From Fistulifera solaris (lineage: Eukaryota > Bacillariophyta > Bacillariophyceae > Naviculales > Stauroneidaceae), in contig AP026169.1 of NCBI GenBank assembly GCA_030295235.1, positions 558,001-622,000 on the forward strand: a stretch of DNA of 64,000 nucleotides. The letters run 5' to 3'. Below, piece by piece: positions 12,097 through 21,062 of the stretch. A model generated the notes under the pieces. The model worked only from the letters and a program-made list of their open reading frames with translations, made no database searches and had not been told where the DNA came from. Made by a program: the position numbers and the translations under genes. Every line of letters begins with the position of its first letter. The stretch's first letter is position 1.

Positions 12097-12698
12097 AACC
12101 AATGTCTAATTCTTGCGATGATATACTTTGTTTTGTGATAAATTGATAGATAATAACGAAGAGGAGGAAGAATGGACTCCGCGAAAGCGAATGAAGTTGG
12201 AGCTGTTGTTGCGTGTGAATGAAAATGTTAACATTTTTTCTCCATCCAAGAAGTCATAACCATCCTTGTTTCTCGTTTCCGACCGGATGACGGACGACCC
12301 CTCAGGACTCATCGGTCGAGTCATGAGTAAAAACGGAACATGAGGAGAAAACGAAGTCAGTCTGCACACAATAAGCGATAGTCGAATATTTAGTATTCGC
12401 TTTTTACTAAGAGAAATTCACCTATTTCCGATGTGGAATGATAAGAGAAGAAAGGGAACGTCACAACTTCAATGGTCTGTTTCTGTTTTTCTGTCTCGCC
12501 ACTCCGAAAAGGTCATCGTCATGGTCGCGTGCAGAATTTGATGGATGGCGCTGGCACTTTGTGTTCTTCGCGAGCTTTTTTTCTATTCAAGTCACTGCGA
12601 GGAGATTGTCCTTTACTCGCTCCTACCTTATAATTTCCCCGTTTCTTTACCTCATTCATAAACAATAGGCTTTCATAAAAGTCACACGTCAACCAAAC
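12097..12698. other. Divergent promoter region
   Basis: Intergenic stretch between the divergent Tim44-like and bilin reductase genes. No coding signal seen. Confidence 0.5.
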
Positions 12699-13778
12699 AT
12701 GAAAGGTTCATCGTGTGCATTCTTTGTTTCGATGCTTTCCTCCGTAAACGTCATTTATGCTTGGCTTGGTTCGACGACAAAGAAGAAGCCATTCTTCTCT
12801 ACCTTCTCATCAGCTTCTCGTCCTTCAATAACAAGGAAATTGTTCATGGACATTGAGCAAGATGCATTGGCTAAATCGTTTCGAATCGAAATTCCAGGTA
12901 TCGTGTCGGCACTGTCGATTCCTCGACACGTCCAGCATGCTGAAATCGATCCAGCAATCGCATCCAACGGAATGCCATGGCAGTCTTCGATTGATCCTCA
13001 ATATCGTAGTTTAGCAGACAATTCCAATAAACCCTTTTATCTACCATTTTGGGAATGGCAAATGGATTACATGAAAAAACATTTGACCAATCTCCAAGTC
13101 CTGCCGGTCGAAAGCAAGCAAGGTCATGATTTGTCCTATCGAAACAATGGGAAGGTCCGATTGCATACATGTCAGTGCTCTTCGGAAGAATACAAATGCA
13201 TCCGCATGACGGTCATGGACGGCGGTGCACGGACTCAAGTCTTCACTTCACTTTGGTATCCCCAACCCCACTTCAATCTACCCGTTTTGGGTATCGACCT
13301 GCTCCAATTTGGACAATCCAAACATCTCTGTATCGTCGACTTTCAACCGATTCAGGAAAATTCTTCAGATCAACCGTTTGAACAATTGCTGCAACCCATT
13401 CGTGATCAATACCCTTCTTTGCACGGAAAAATGACCCGGAGATTCTATGACGAAGATGCCTTTTTTTCCAAGCAGATGCTTTTGGGGAGAAGCGACCGCG
13501 CCGGGGCCAACGACCTGGTATACAAAGATTTGTTTCCGGCGTACCAGGCCTATGTTAACACACATGTTCAAATGGTCCAATCCGCGACGCCCAGTCCATC
13601 GACCGTGGCCGATGTATTGCAACGACATGCGGCCTATGATAACTACTCGGCCGCCCGCGATCCGGCACATGCCATGCTCGCGGCAACCTTTGGAAAAGAC
13701 TTTGCAGATGACTACGTTTATGATGTCCTGTTTCCGCTTTCGGATAGAGGCATCAGCGGTACATTTGATTCCTGCTGA
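12699..13778 (+). CDS. Ferredoxin-dependent bilin reductase, copy 1
   Basis: A 359-residue member of the FDBR family (PcyA, PebA, PebB, HY2), which reduces biliverdin-type tetrapyrroles with electrons from ferredoxin. Family blocks in order: MPWQSSIDPQYR, FYLPFWEWQMDYMKKHL, IRMTVMDGGARTQVF, LPVLGIDLLQFG, CIVDFQP, GKMTRRFYDED-FFSKQMLLGR and PAYQAYVNTH. The first 35 residues form a hydrophobic signal-like leader, consistent with plastid import across four membranes, where ferredoxin is found. A closely related gene lies tail-to-tail 235 bp downstream. I cannot tell from motifs which double bond is reduced; blocks resemble PebA/PebB more than PcyA. Confidence 0.88.
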   Translation: MKGSSCAFFVSMLSSVNVIYAWLGSTTKKKPFFSTFSSASRPSITRKLFMDIEQDALAKSFRIEIPGIVSALSIPRHVQHAEIDPAIASNGMPWQSSIDPQYRSLADNSNKPFYLPFWEWQMDYMKKHLTNLQVLPVESKQGHDLSYRNNGKVRLHTCQCSSEEYKCIRMTVMDGGARTQVFTSLWYPQPHFNLPVLGIDLLQFGQSKHLCIVDFQPIQENSSDQPFEQLLQPIRDQYPSLHGKMTRRFYDEDAFFSKQMLLGRSDRAGANDLVYKDLFPAYQAYVNTHVQMVQSATPSPSTVADVLQRHAAYDNYSAARDPAHAMLAATFGKDFADDYVYDVLFPLSDRGISGTFDSC

Positions 13779-14013
13779 GGCATTCTGAGAACATTGTATA
13801 GACAATAGTAAATATAGAAACGATTGTATTGGTAAATCAGTTGATGGGGTGTATAACGATACTGAAGGACGGATATGCTCCCTATCTTTTTAAACTACGG
13901 AGTATATATCAAACAATTAAATATTTAGTAAATTAATTGTTATTATTTTTGGTTTATGTAAAGAAAAATTGTTTGCAAAATAAGGATAGTGTACAAATGA
14001 GCGTTTGAGAGGC

Positions 14014-15115
14014 TCATGGTCGCGCGGCGCCCACCGTTTCCTTGACTCCTATTGGAGTTTGTGGTCGTTGTAATTGTTGTGGTCTTGATCGAGTCGTTGG
14101 CCGCTCACTCATACTGAACAAGAAATCATGGACAAAATCCATGGCCCATTCTTCCCCAAACATTGCCGTAAACAAACCCGTGGCCGGATCGCGTTCTGCT
14201 GAATACGTATCGTACGCTTTTTGTCGCTTCAACACCATGTCAATGTCCGCCTCCACTGGATCCACTTCGCGGATCAAATCCAAGTGCGTCTGGACGTAGG
14301 ATTGGAATGCCGGAAACAGTTCGTTCGAGATAATGGTTTCGTCTTCGAACCGCGAAAACAACATTTGTTGCGAAAAGAATTGTGTTTCATCGTAAAACTT
14401 GGAGGACATGCGTCCCTTGAGATTCTCGTACAGCTCCTTGATGGGTTGGAGTCGGTGTTCATAGGTAGTAGCGTGATCCTCTTCGTTTTCGTGCAAGGGC
14501 TGAAAGTCCACAATCGCCAAATATTTCTTGCGGTTAAAGGCCAACAAGTCGATTCCTAGTACAGGAAGATTGTATTTGGGGTCAGGGTAAAAGACAGCGT
14601 TGTAAACTTGTGTGTTTTCACCAGCATCGTAGTAGGTCATTCGAATCTTGCGATATTCGGAGGACGAGGCAGAAAAGGCTGACTATTCTAGCTTTCTTTT
14701 GGGTGTTCTCGTTGTACGAAAAGTCGGTTTTCCCGTTGGTGCACGGCATAACTCGTAAGTTTGTCAAATTCTCTTTCATAAACGACATGTGCCATTCCCA
14801 AAACGGCATGTAAAGCAGATCTTCCTCCGGGTATTTGGGGTCTATGGAGGATTTCCAAGGCATGCCTTGCGCGGCCTCCGCTTGAGAAATGCTGATGCTC
14901 GAAGGGTAACTATCATGAAGCAATTGATCGAGATTGTATCTAGCTTTTGCATCAATAAAGTCCTTTTCGGTATCCATGCGCATTTCGGTGGAGGAAACAA
15001 ATCTTGGCGATACCTCCTGCAGGCCGAGGAAAGCACTTTTTCGGGACGGAGAACCAATGTAAGCCTCCGTCACAACAACAGTAGCGGTCACAAACAGTGT
15101 ACGACAGGTCCTCAT
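14014..15115 (-). CDS. Ferredoxin-dependent bilin reductase, copy 2
   Basis: The start is ATG 15115, giving a signal-peptide-like leader with a plastid-type SAF motif (MRTCRTLFVTATVVV, then RKSAFLGL). Family blocks match copy 1: GMPWKSSIDPKYP, MPFWEWHMSFMKENLTN, KIRMTYYDAGENTQVY, LPVLGIDLLAFN, AIVDFQPLHEN, GRMSSKFYDETQFFSQQMLF and PAFQSYVQTHL. The two halves are in different frames and meet at about 14677-14690, where one extra base disrupts continuity: the copy 1 alignment runs straight through (VRL...SSEEYKCIRM against ARI...SSEYRKIRM). No intron fits such a short distance. The product would be about 366 residues, in the plastid. It may work in series with copy 1, as PebA and PebB do; that is an inference. 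Confidence 0.82.
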
Positions 15116-16109
15116 TGTCCTTTTCGATTGATTTATTGCAATTTGGATCGATTTGCTCTGTACAAGCTGCCTTTGAAGTTGATATGCGTGAGTTCGTGGG
15201 CGGTGTTGGGAGGAAGTTGAAGAGATTCGCCCATCGGATCGCTGCAGCTGAAGTTGAACCAACGAAGATCGTGAGGTTTGCAGTTCTCCACGTACTTTTT
15301 TAAAAACGGAAAAAAACTACTCGGGTACTTTTGTTAAAATAGTGTACTAGTGCTATGGTGTGGAAAGTAGTCTTGCATTCGGATTGTGGACAACTCATGA
15401 CTGAAGTACAGTGCTGAGTGGCGACTCGGGACTCGGGACAAAAAGGTTCCCCTCACTTTTGTTTTAAACGTAGTATTTTGTACTCCGTAGTGCGTTTTCG
15501 ACATCACGAAACGATGCTCCCATTGCTAATGTTGCGGAAGACTTTTACATTAGAATAAGAACGAAATGTAGCTCACAACGCTTGCAGAAAGAATAAAGAG
15601 ATTGTGTTCCGTAGCAGCTGGACGGCGAAAATTATGCTTCATGACTGAATGGAGTCGTGGTCTCGAGAACCAACAAAATGATCTAGAGAATACGAATGAC
15701 AACGATCGGCAAAGTTTTCGACATAATTACGAAACCATTCGCGCATTGCTAATGCTGCTGAAGACTTTTCCATTGTAAATTATACGCTCGGTATTCAGAG
15801 TTCATGCAGGAGGAACGGTGGTTACGCAAAAGAGTAACTCGGCAAAATCATGATTGATGACTGAAATGCAGTCGTGTTGAAAATCGAAGAACTCGTCATC
15901 GCGAAACGATGCGCGCAGCTAAGGCTTTTTCATTGTGAACAAGAAAATAGTAGCTCAAACGCTGGCACAACGAACGGTCGCTAGGTAAAATTTTCGCAGC
16001 AAAAGTATGAGATCGACGATCCGCCCGGCTTTGTGTAGAAGAATGTTGACGCAGTCTATCTAATTGATATCCCGGGATGCTAAATAGTTTTCTATGTAAT
16101 AGAAACACT
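15116..16109. other. Intergenic region with diverged tandem repeat
   Basis: Almost 1 kb between the second bilin reductase and the quinone oxidoreductase. It contains three diverged tandem copies of a roughly 180-220 bp unit (listed separately). No convincing coding frame. Confidence 0.6.
15500..15990. repeat. Three diverged tandem copies, ~180-220 bp unit
   Basis: Copies begin near 15500, 15718 and 15897. Each opens with a 'cgaaac(g/c)at' block, then 'gctaatg(t/c)tg' and 'gaagacttttncattg' blocks (weaker in the third copy), then a looser middle. Copies one and two end with an imperfect palindrome of the form TGACTgaatgcAGTCGTG (about 15640-15661 and 15857-15876). The copies differ by many substitutions and indels, so the duplication is old. 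Confidence 0.6.
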
Positions 16110-17323
16110 TTAGATTTTGTAAAGGACCTTTCCTTTGCTTTTTCCAGCTTCTAGGTACAAGTGACCTTCCGCAGCTTGGTCCAACGGGAATGTAGTATCC
16201 ACAGTGACCTTCAGTTTGCCTTCCGCGAGCCATCCGAAGACTTCACCAGAACGCCACACCAATTCTTCACGATCTACAGTGTAATCCAACAACTTAGGAC
16301 GCGTGACATATGCTGACTTTCCGATCAAACGAAGAACAGGGAAAGCAGGAACTGCTCCCGATGCGTTGCCGAAAGACACAAAGATACCTCGTCGTGCCAA
16401 GGAGTCAATGGAAATATCCACCGTAGCTTTACCAATGCCGTCAATCACGCACTTGACACCCTGTCCATTCGTTATTTCCTTTACTTTCGAAACAATATCG
16501 ACCGATTCGTAATCTTCGTAGGAAGTACCGGCAACTTCGTCCAAGAGAATCAATTCGTCGCATCCAAGCGATTCCGCAATATCTTTCTTTCCTTTGGGAG
16601 CGGTTCCAATCACTTTGTATCCCAATATTTTGGCCATTTGAGCGGCCCATTGACAAGTACCTCCGGCGACACCATGGATCAAGCACCATTCACCGGGTTT
16701 GATCAAATCCGCGTGAGCCGACGTTGTTAAGTAATGCGCCGTCATTCCCTGCACGACACACGATGTTGCTACATCCAAGCCAATGGAGTCAGGAACAGGA
16801 AGCAGTTTATCGGCCGGCACAGCCGTATACTCGGCGTACGAGCCAAAGACACTGTAGGCCACCCGGTCGCCGACTTTAATGCCTTGGGCGGCAGCCTCAT
16901 CCGAAACAGCCGCAACCGTACCTCCACCTTCCTGACCGCCTACGAAGGGGAGATCACGAGCATAAAGACCTTTGCGATGGTACGTATCAATAAAATTGAT
17001 TCCGGAGTACTGGTTTTTCACAATTACTTGCCCAGGCCCCATTTTGGGTGTGGGAAAGTCCGTCTCGACTTTCAAAGCATGGGCATCACCCGTTTCGCGG
17101 ACGACAGCCGCCTATTTGAGTAAATACATAGAATGAGAAGTCAAGAAAGAGAATGTACAAAAGTAAGTTATGCGCATTACAATCGTCTAATCTCTATCCG
17201 GTTCGAAAGTCAATGATATAGTGGATCACGTACCTTCATCGTTGCGGGGACGGACGACATGAATCGAAGCTGCACGGTTTTGATGGCAGTCTGACGGGCA
17301 GTGGCCTGGAAGGCAACAAACAT
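16110..17323 (-). CDS. NADPH:quinone oxidoreductase (zeta-crystallin type)
   Basis: Two exons: 17234-17323 and 16110-17111, with a 122-nt intron (17112-17233; donor GTACGT, acceptor AAATAG, phase 0). The product has about 363 residues. Exon 1 encodes a 30-residue mitochondrial-type leader (MFVAFQATARQTAIKTVQLR). The body is a zinc-free medium-chain dehydrogenase/reductase: SGINFIDTYHRKGLY is the quinone reductase signature, GVAGGTCQWAAQMAK is the nucleotide-binding loop, and FGNASGAVP and a C-terminal KGKVLYK fit the family. It catalyses one-electron NADPH reduction of quinones or related enone reductions. The intron sits within a loop before the first beta strand (AAVVRETG begins exon 2). 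Confidence 0.9.
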
Positions 17324-17787
17324 GATCTATTACTTGTTTTTGTTGATTGAAAACACAAAGGAAAGTCGAATTAACTTTCGGAATGACAGCGATCGAATAA
17401 GATCTCAAGCGGCCCGCGAGCCCGCGAGGAGTTTGTTGTGAGTTGTGATGGTTGTTTCTCGCAAGGCGAAATACGTCATCTCACGCGTCACAATTTCGTT
17501 ATCCCCAACCCTCTATAGGCTGTGAACACGTACATTCGGAATTTACTAAGGTTACTCGTAAAATGGCGTTATCTTTGACCTGTTGGTGTTATGAAATCAG
17601 TTCATCACTTCATTAATGCATGCTTCTTTTTGCTATCAATATTTTGTCGGAATAATCTTCAGGATCAATGGCGACATGCGACTAGACGACTTCCGATCGT
17701 CCCCTTGATGATGATGCAGGAATTAATTACGTCAATATTTATTATTTCATGGATTCCGCCCAGTTTCACTATAGCGCAAAAGAAGGC
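17324..17787. other. Intergenic region
   Basis: Promoter of the quinone oxidoreductase. No gene recognised. Confidence 0.5.
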
Positions 17788-18091
17788 TTATTTTAACCTT
17801 TTCCGACTCCTCAAAAAATTCCAGTCCCGGTAATACCAGGTAGACATCGACAACAAAAACAGGAAAGACGCCACAGCAACCACAACAAACTGCACCACGA
17901 AGCGTATAGAAAGCTTATTGCCAGCGACAATAGACAAGTAATTCCACAGCCTTGAGTTTTTATCTAGTCCGGAAAAGGGGAAAATCTCGAGTGTCTCGAC
18001 ATTATCCTCACAACAATTCGCAATTGATACATAATTTGGCAGAAAGGGCACAGGAGGAAAAGCCCTTCGACAGACGACGATAATTCTTCAT
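17788..18091 (-). CDS. Possible small single-helix membrane protein
   Basis: A minus-strand frame encodes about 88 residues with one strong hydrophobic helix (FVVQFVVVAVASFLFLLSM) and a basic C-terminus (FLRSRKRLK). It has no ATG of its own. The adjacent frame offers ATG 18091 (MKNYRRLSKGFSS), and a one-base frame change near 18050 would join them to give about 100 residues. If real, it is divergent from LSM8 with only 64 bp between the start codons. I do not recognise a family. Confidence 0.35.
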
Positions 18092-18155
18092 TGCATTTCC
18101 TTCGTGGAAACTTTGAACTCGTTCCGTCGATTCTTTCATCCCTACTTCATAAGCA

Positions 18156-18527
18156 ATGGCGTCAACTCTCAAAGAATGGAAAGACAGTAAGTGAAAAAGA
18201 GAGTTATTTTGTGTTTGACTCCCTCTAGCACTTGGTCTTACGTCTCTATAAACTTGTTCCTGCATAGAAACGATATGCGTCGTCACCTGCGATGGGCGTA
18301 TTATCATTGGGAAATTGATTGGTCATGATCAGGTTCAAAATCTTATTTTGAATGAAGCACACGAACGAATATATTCGGAAGATACGGACGTTGAGGAAAT
18401 GCCGCTGGGGTTATATTTAGTCCGCGGGGATAATTTGTGTGTCGTTGGCGAGTTTGACGCAGCAAAGATGGATGATACAATACGTGTTCCTGAACCCTTG
18501 CCGCATATATACCAGCAGCAGATGTAA
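18156..18527 (+). CDS. LSM8: U6 snRNA-associated Sm-like protein LSm8
   Basis: Two exons: 18156-18186 and 18268-18527, with an 81-nt intron (donor GTAAGT, acceptor GCATAG, phase 1). The product is 96 residues, the same length as human LSM8. It shows the Sm1 motif (VVTCDGRIIIGKLIGHDQVQ, then NLILNEAHERIY) and the Sm2 motif (GLYLVRGDNLCVVGE), with the LSM8-typical LNEAHER and LVRGDN. LSm8 replaces LSm1 in the nuclear LSm2-8 ring that binds the U6 snRNA 3' end. Exon 1 encodes only MASTLKEWKD plus one base, so the start is easily missed without the splice. Confidence 0.95.
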
Positions 18528-18658
18528 AATGCCAAATGGGGCACCATCACAAATGCCAGAGTCAGGCAGAGAAAATGAAATTGGTGCTAAGTAAATTTAA
18601 CGCTCTTGTTTCCAGATGCCATGTGAATATTCTGAAGTCCATGTAAGTTTGCGCATCA

Positions 18659-19159
18659 TCAGCTTAAAGTAACTTGATCGCAATGTAAAGTAAAATCAAA
18701 CAAATGAACCACCTTGCCGGAACTGGCAAGGCTTGAAAAAAGGCCATACGTATCGGCCACAAACGTCATAAAATAGTTTTTCATGCTGTAACCGTCCGCT
18801 ACGTCATGGTGTGATGTAGGAGATAACAATGCATCTCGTGCTTCTAGATCCGTTTCTATCCCACTTCCACCCATCGAAGGTACTCGAAATTCCATGCTAT
18901 CCGAAATGTTCGACCACGCATTCGAGAAGAAGTTGGATCCTGCTTCTGGTGATCCACCGCCATCTACATAGTTCCCATTTTGCGACACAGGAGTATACTG
19001 AGGTACTTGTATTTGTTGCGGTGTACTTGCAGCTGCAGCGGCCTGTTGTTCTCGATTCCTTTGCGCTTGAATTCGTTCGAGAAGAGATTTTCCTGAGCGG
19101 TGAGAGGACGCGGACGCGGACGCCGACTCGTCGACAAAAGCAGCTTCTTCCTCGTTCAT
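18659..19159 (-). CDS. Hypothetical Ser/Gln-rich protein
   Basis: It starts at ATG 19159 with an acidic then Ser/Ala-rich N-terminus and a helical block SLLERIQAQRNREQQ followed by Ala/Gln-rich sequence. A conserved-looking C-terminal part contains FFSNAWSNISDSMEFR and SMKNYFMTFVADTYGLFSSL. Read without splicing it has 166 residues. A weak donor at 18712 (GTGGTT) with an acceptor at 18632 would change the last residues and end at 18587. I do not recognise the family. It converges on LSM8. Confidence 0.6.
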   Translation of the reverse strand: MNEEEAAFVDESASASASSHRSGKSLLERIQAQRNREQQAAAAASTPQQIQVPQYTPVSQNGNYVDGGGSPEAGSNFFSNAWSNISDSMEFRVPSMGGSGIETDLEARDALLSPTSHHDVADGYSMKNYFMTFVADTYGLFSSLASSGKVVHLFDFTLHCDQVTLS

Positions 19160-19691
19160 AGATGTTCCTTTACTTTCTTAATGATGGTTGTGATGAACTG
19201 TTCTATTGCTTAGCATTGCCTTGATTTTGCGTGCTCGTTGCTCGTTGTGCTCGTGCGTCTCTTTTTTTCGAATTTTGCTTTCGTAAATGAAGTACCAGTA
19301 CGGTTTGTTACGGTATTGCTGTTGTAGGTTTACTTATAGTATCCAGTACCGGCACTCAGGGCTGTCAAGGGAAATGTACTGTTCCATTGCTGCACCCTTA
19401 ATTTTTCACCGAAACGGCCAACAGCGCTGCAGCCCGCGATGCTCCCATCTTGATATTTTTGTTGCTGTATGGAAACGGTTATCCTTACTAATTGAAATCG
19501 CTGAGACGCGATTTACCTTGCTTCATCAATCTAACAACTCAACTAGCACTTACTGGAAATTATTGGTAGAAAGGTAAGGCCGTTCTATCGTCGCTATTGA
19601 ATCATATTCGTGCCCATCGCGCTTGATCATCTCATTCCGCTTTTACCAAAGATTCAAAGTTTCTAAAAATTTATTAAGTCTTTCAATCAGA
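19160..19691. other. Divergent promoter region
   Basis: Gap between two divergent genes. No coding signal or RNA gene recognised. Confidence 0.5.
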
Positions 19692-19946
19692 ATGGGTTTT
19701 GATGGTCACGAAGTAGCTTTTGGGACAACCCTAGTGGGTGCGGTTGCATTGGTTCAAAGGACGCTACCCAAAGGTTGGGCGAGGGCCTTTGTGCACCGAC
19801 ATCCCGTTGCCGCCATGTCGTGCTTTTGGGCGTTTACTGGAATTACGCTTCCTTTCCTTATGCCACCTATGCGTCGAATGCTGAAATTGCCTACAAATCA
19901 ATATGATGCGGAGCATCCCAACGCTGTTGTCCCTAAATATGTCTAA
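19692..19946 (+). CDS. Small membrane protein, possibly mitochondrial
   Basis: An 84-residue protein from ATG 19692. Features: a hydrophobic N-terminal stretch (VAFGTTLVGAVALVQ), then HRHPVAAMSCFWAFTGITLP, a Met/Pro/Arg turn (MPPMRRM) and a polar tail with LPTNQYDAEHPN. The size and layout resemble accessory subunits of respiratory complexes, but I cannot name one. The frame is open to 19623, but only the ATG at 19692 gives a plausible start. Confidence 0.6.
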   Translation: MGFDGHEVAFGTTLVGAVALVQRTLPKGWARAFVHRHPVAAMSCFWAFTGITLPFLMPPMRRMLKLPTNQYDAEHPNAVVPKYV

Positions 19947-20017
19947 ACAAGTAGCATGCTGAGTGCTAATGGGCTGTATCTCCTCAATGTAGATGAAGGG
20001 CGATAATTTAAAAAGAA

Positions 20018-20503
20018 TTAATTACGAGTCGCTAGTCTCTCCAAGTATTCAAATATGACTTTCAGTATTGATTCTAGAAAAGGTATCCGAATCAAAACTC
20101 TGCACCACAAAACGTAGAAGACTACAGTCCAAAAGAATGCAACAGAGAGAATCAAAATTCGTTGTTCTCGCTGCTGGGCGCGCTGAAGAGATGTTAGAGC
20201 CGACTTCGCTTTTGATGCGTTCAACAACTGCTGATCTGTCTTTGACTCTGCTAACAGCTTTCCGTCGCTATCAATGGTTCTCCCAACTTTTTCGACGCGC
20301 TCCAACTCGTTTTGTAGCAAGGCTTGAGTTCGACGCAAAGACTCTTGAATCGCTGCTGCCTCGGAAGCAGTTCCGCTTGTATTGAGAGATGATCCCGTGA
20401 AGCGACGCTTTGTGACCCGTTGCTTGTCATCGAAAAGTTCGCTTCGGTCTTGATGAAATGATGCTGTCAATCTTGGGCGTGAGGTGCTTTTGCGGTTCGC
20501 CAT
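20018..20503 (-). CDS. SEC20: Sec20-type SNARE
   Basis: A 161-residue tail-anchored protein from ATG 20503 (an upstream in-frame Met exists at about 20566). The N-terminus is basic and Ser/Thr-rich. Residues about 60-115 form a SNARE-like helix (IQESLRRTQALLQNELERVE ... LLAESKTDQQLLNAS), followed by the transmembrane anchor ILILSVAFFWTVVFYVLW and a short tail with an amphipathic helix. This is the layout of the C-terminal Sec20 domain (BNIP1 in animals), which acts in Golgi-to-ER retrograde fusion with Use1 and Ufe1/syntaxin 18. It is shorter than most Sec20 proteins, so assignment to the wider Qb-SNARE group is safer than to Sec20 itself. Confidence 0.65.
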   Translation of the reverse strand: MANRKSTSRPRLTASFHQDRSELFDDKQRVTKRRFTGSSLNTSGTASEAAAIQESLRRTQALLQNELERVEKVGRTIDSDGKLLAESKTDQQLLNASKAKSALTSLQRAQQREQRILILSVAFFWTVVFYVLWCRVLIRIPFLESILKVIFEYLERLATRN

Positions 20504-21062
20504 TTCTCTTAAAATTAGATCGAAGAACAGGAAACAAAAAGGAGTGCTTTTTGAGCAATATAACATCCGTCACCTTGTTATTGTTAACAATAATAAACAC
20601 AACGCGAAAACGCAATGATAAAGCAACGCTCAACACGCAACGCTAGCTAGGTGACTTGACATTCATAAGCATATTAGGGTCAAGGACAATAGCAAAAGTC
20701 GTGTTCAGAAACGACTCCGTATTCCGTCCGTAGCAAACTCAGAAACGGTACACATAGGTACAGAAAAGTTTTATTGTCGTTTCTCCTCCTAGTTCTTTCA
20801 CGCCATACGCTAGTTTACTCTTCACAATTTAAAGCAGGAATTTCTAGGGCCCATGGCCGACTAAACGCCCAGAATGTGACGCACGTAAACCATCAATTTC
20901 GCGCAACGTCACAATCCTCGGTAGAGCGCCTCTCTTTTTATCGAGAAAAACAGCCGTCAAATAATCGCAAAGTTGCAACAACGACGTCGTGACACATCGT
21001 TCATTACATCTCATTTCTTATAAAGCCTCTGCTCTAATTGAAAGCATTATCAACCTATTAGA
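20504..21062. other. Divergent promoter region
   Basis: Between the Sec20-like gene and the tandem-repeat protein gene. No coding or RNA gene seen. Confidence 0.5.

Noticed and set aside
15896-16108. Minus-strand 70-codon frame after the quinone oxidoreductase
   Set aside because: It lies within the diverged tandem repeat and is not conserved between copies.
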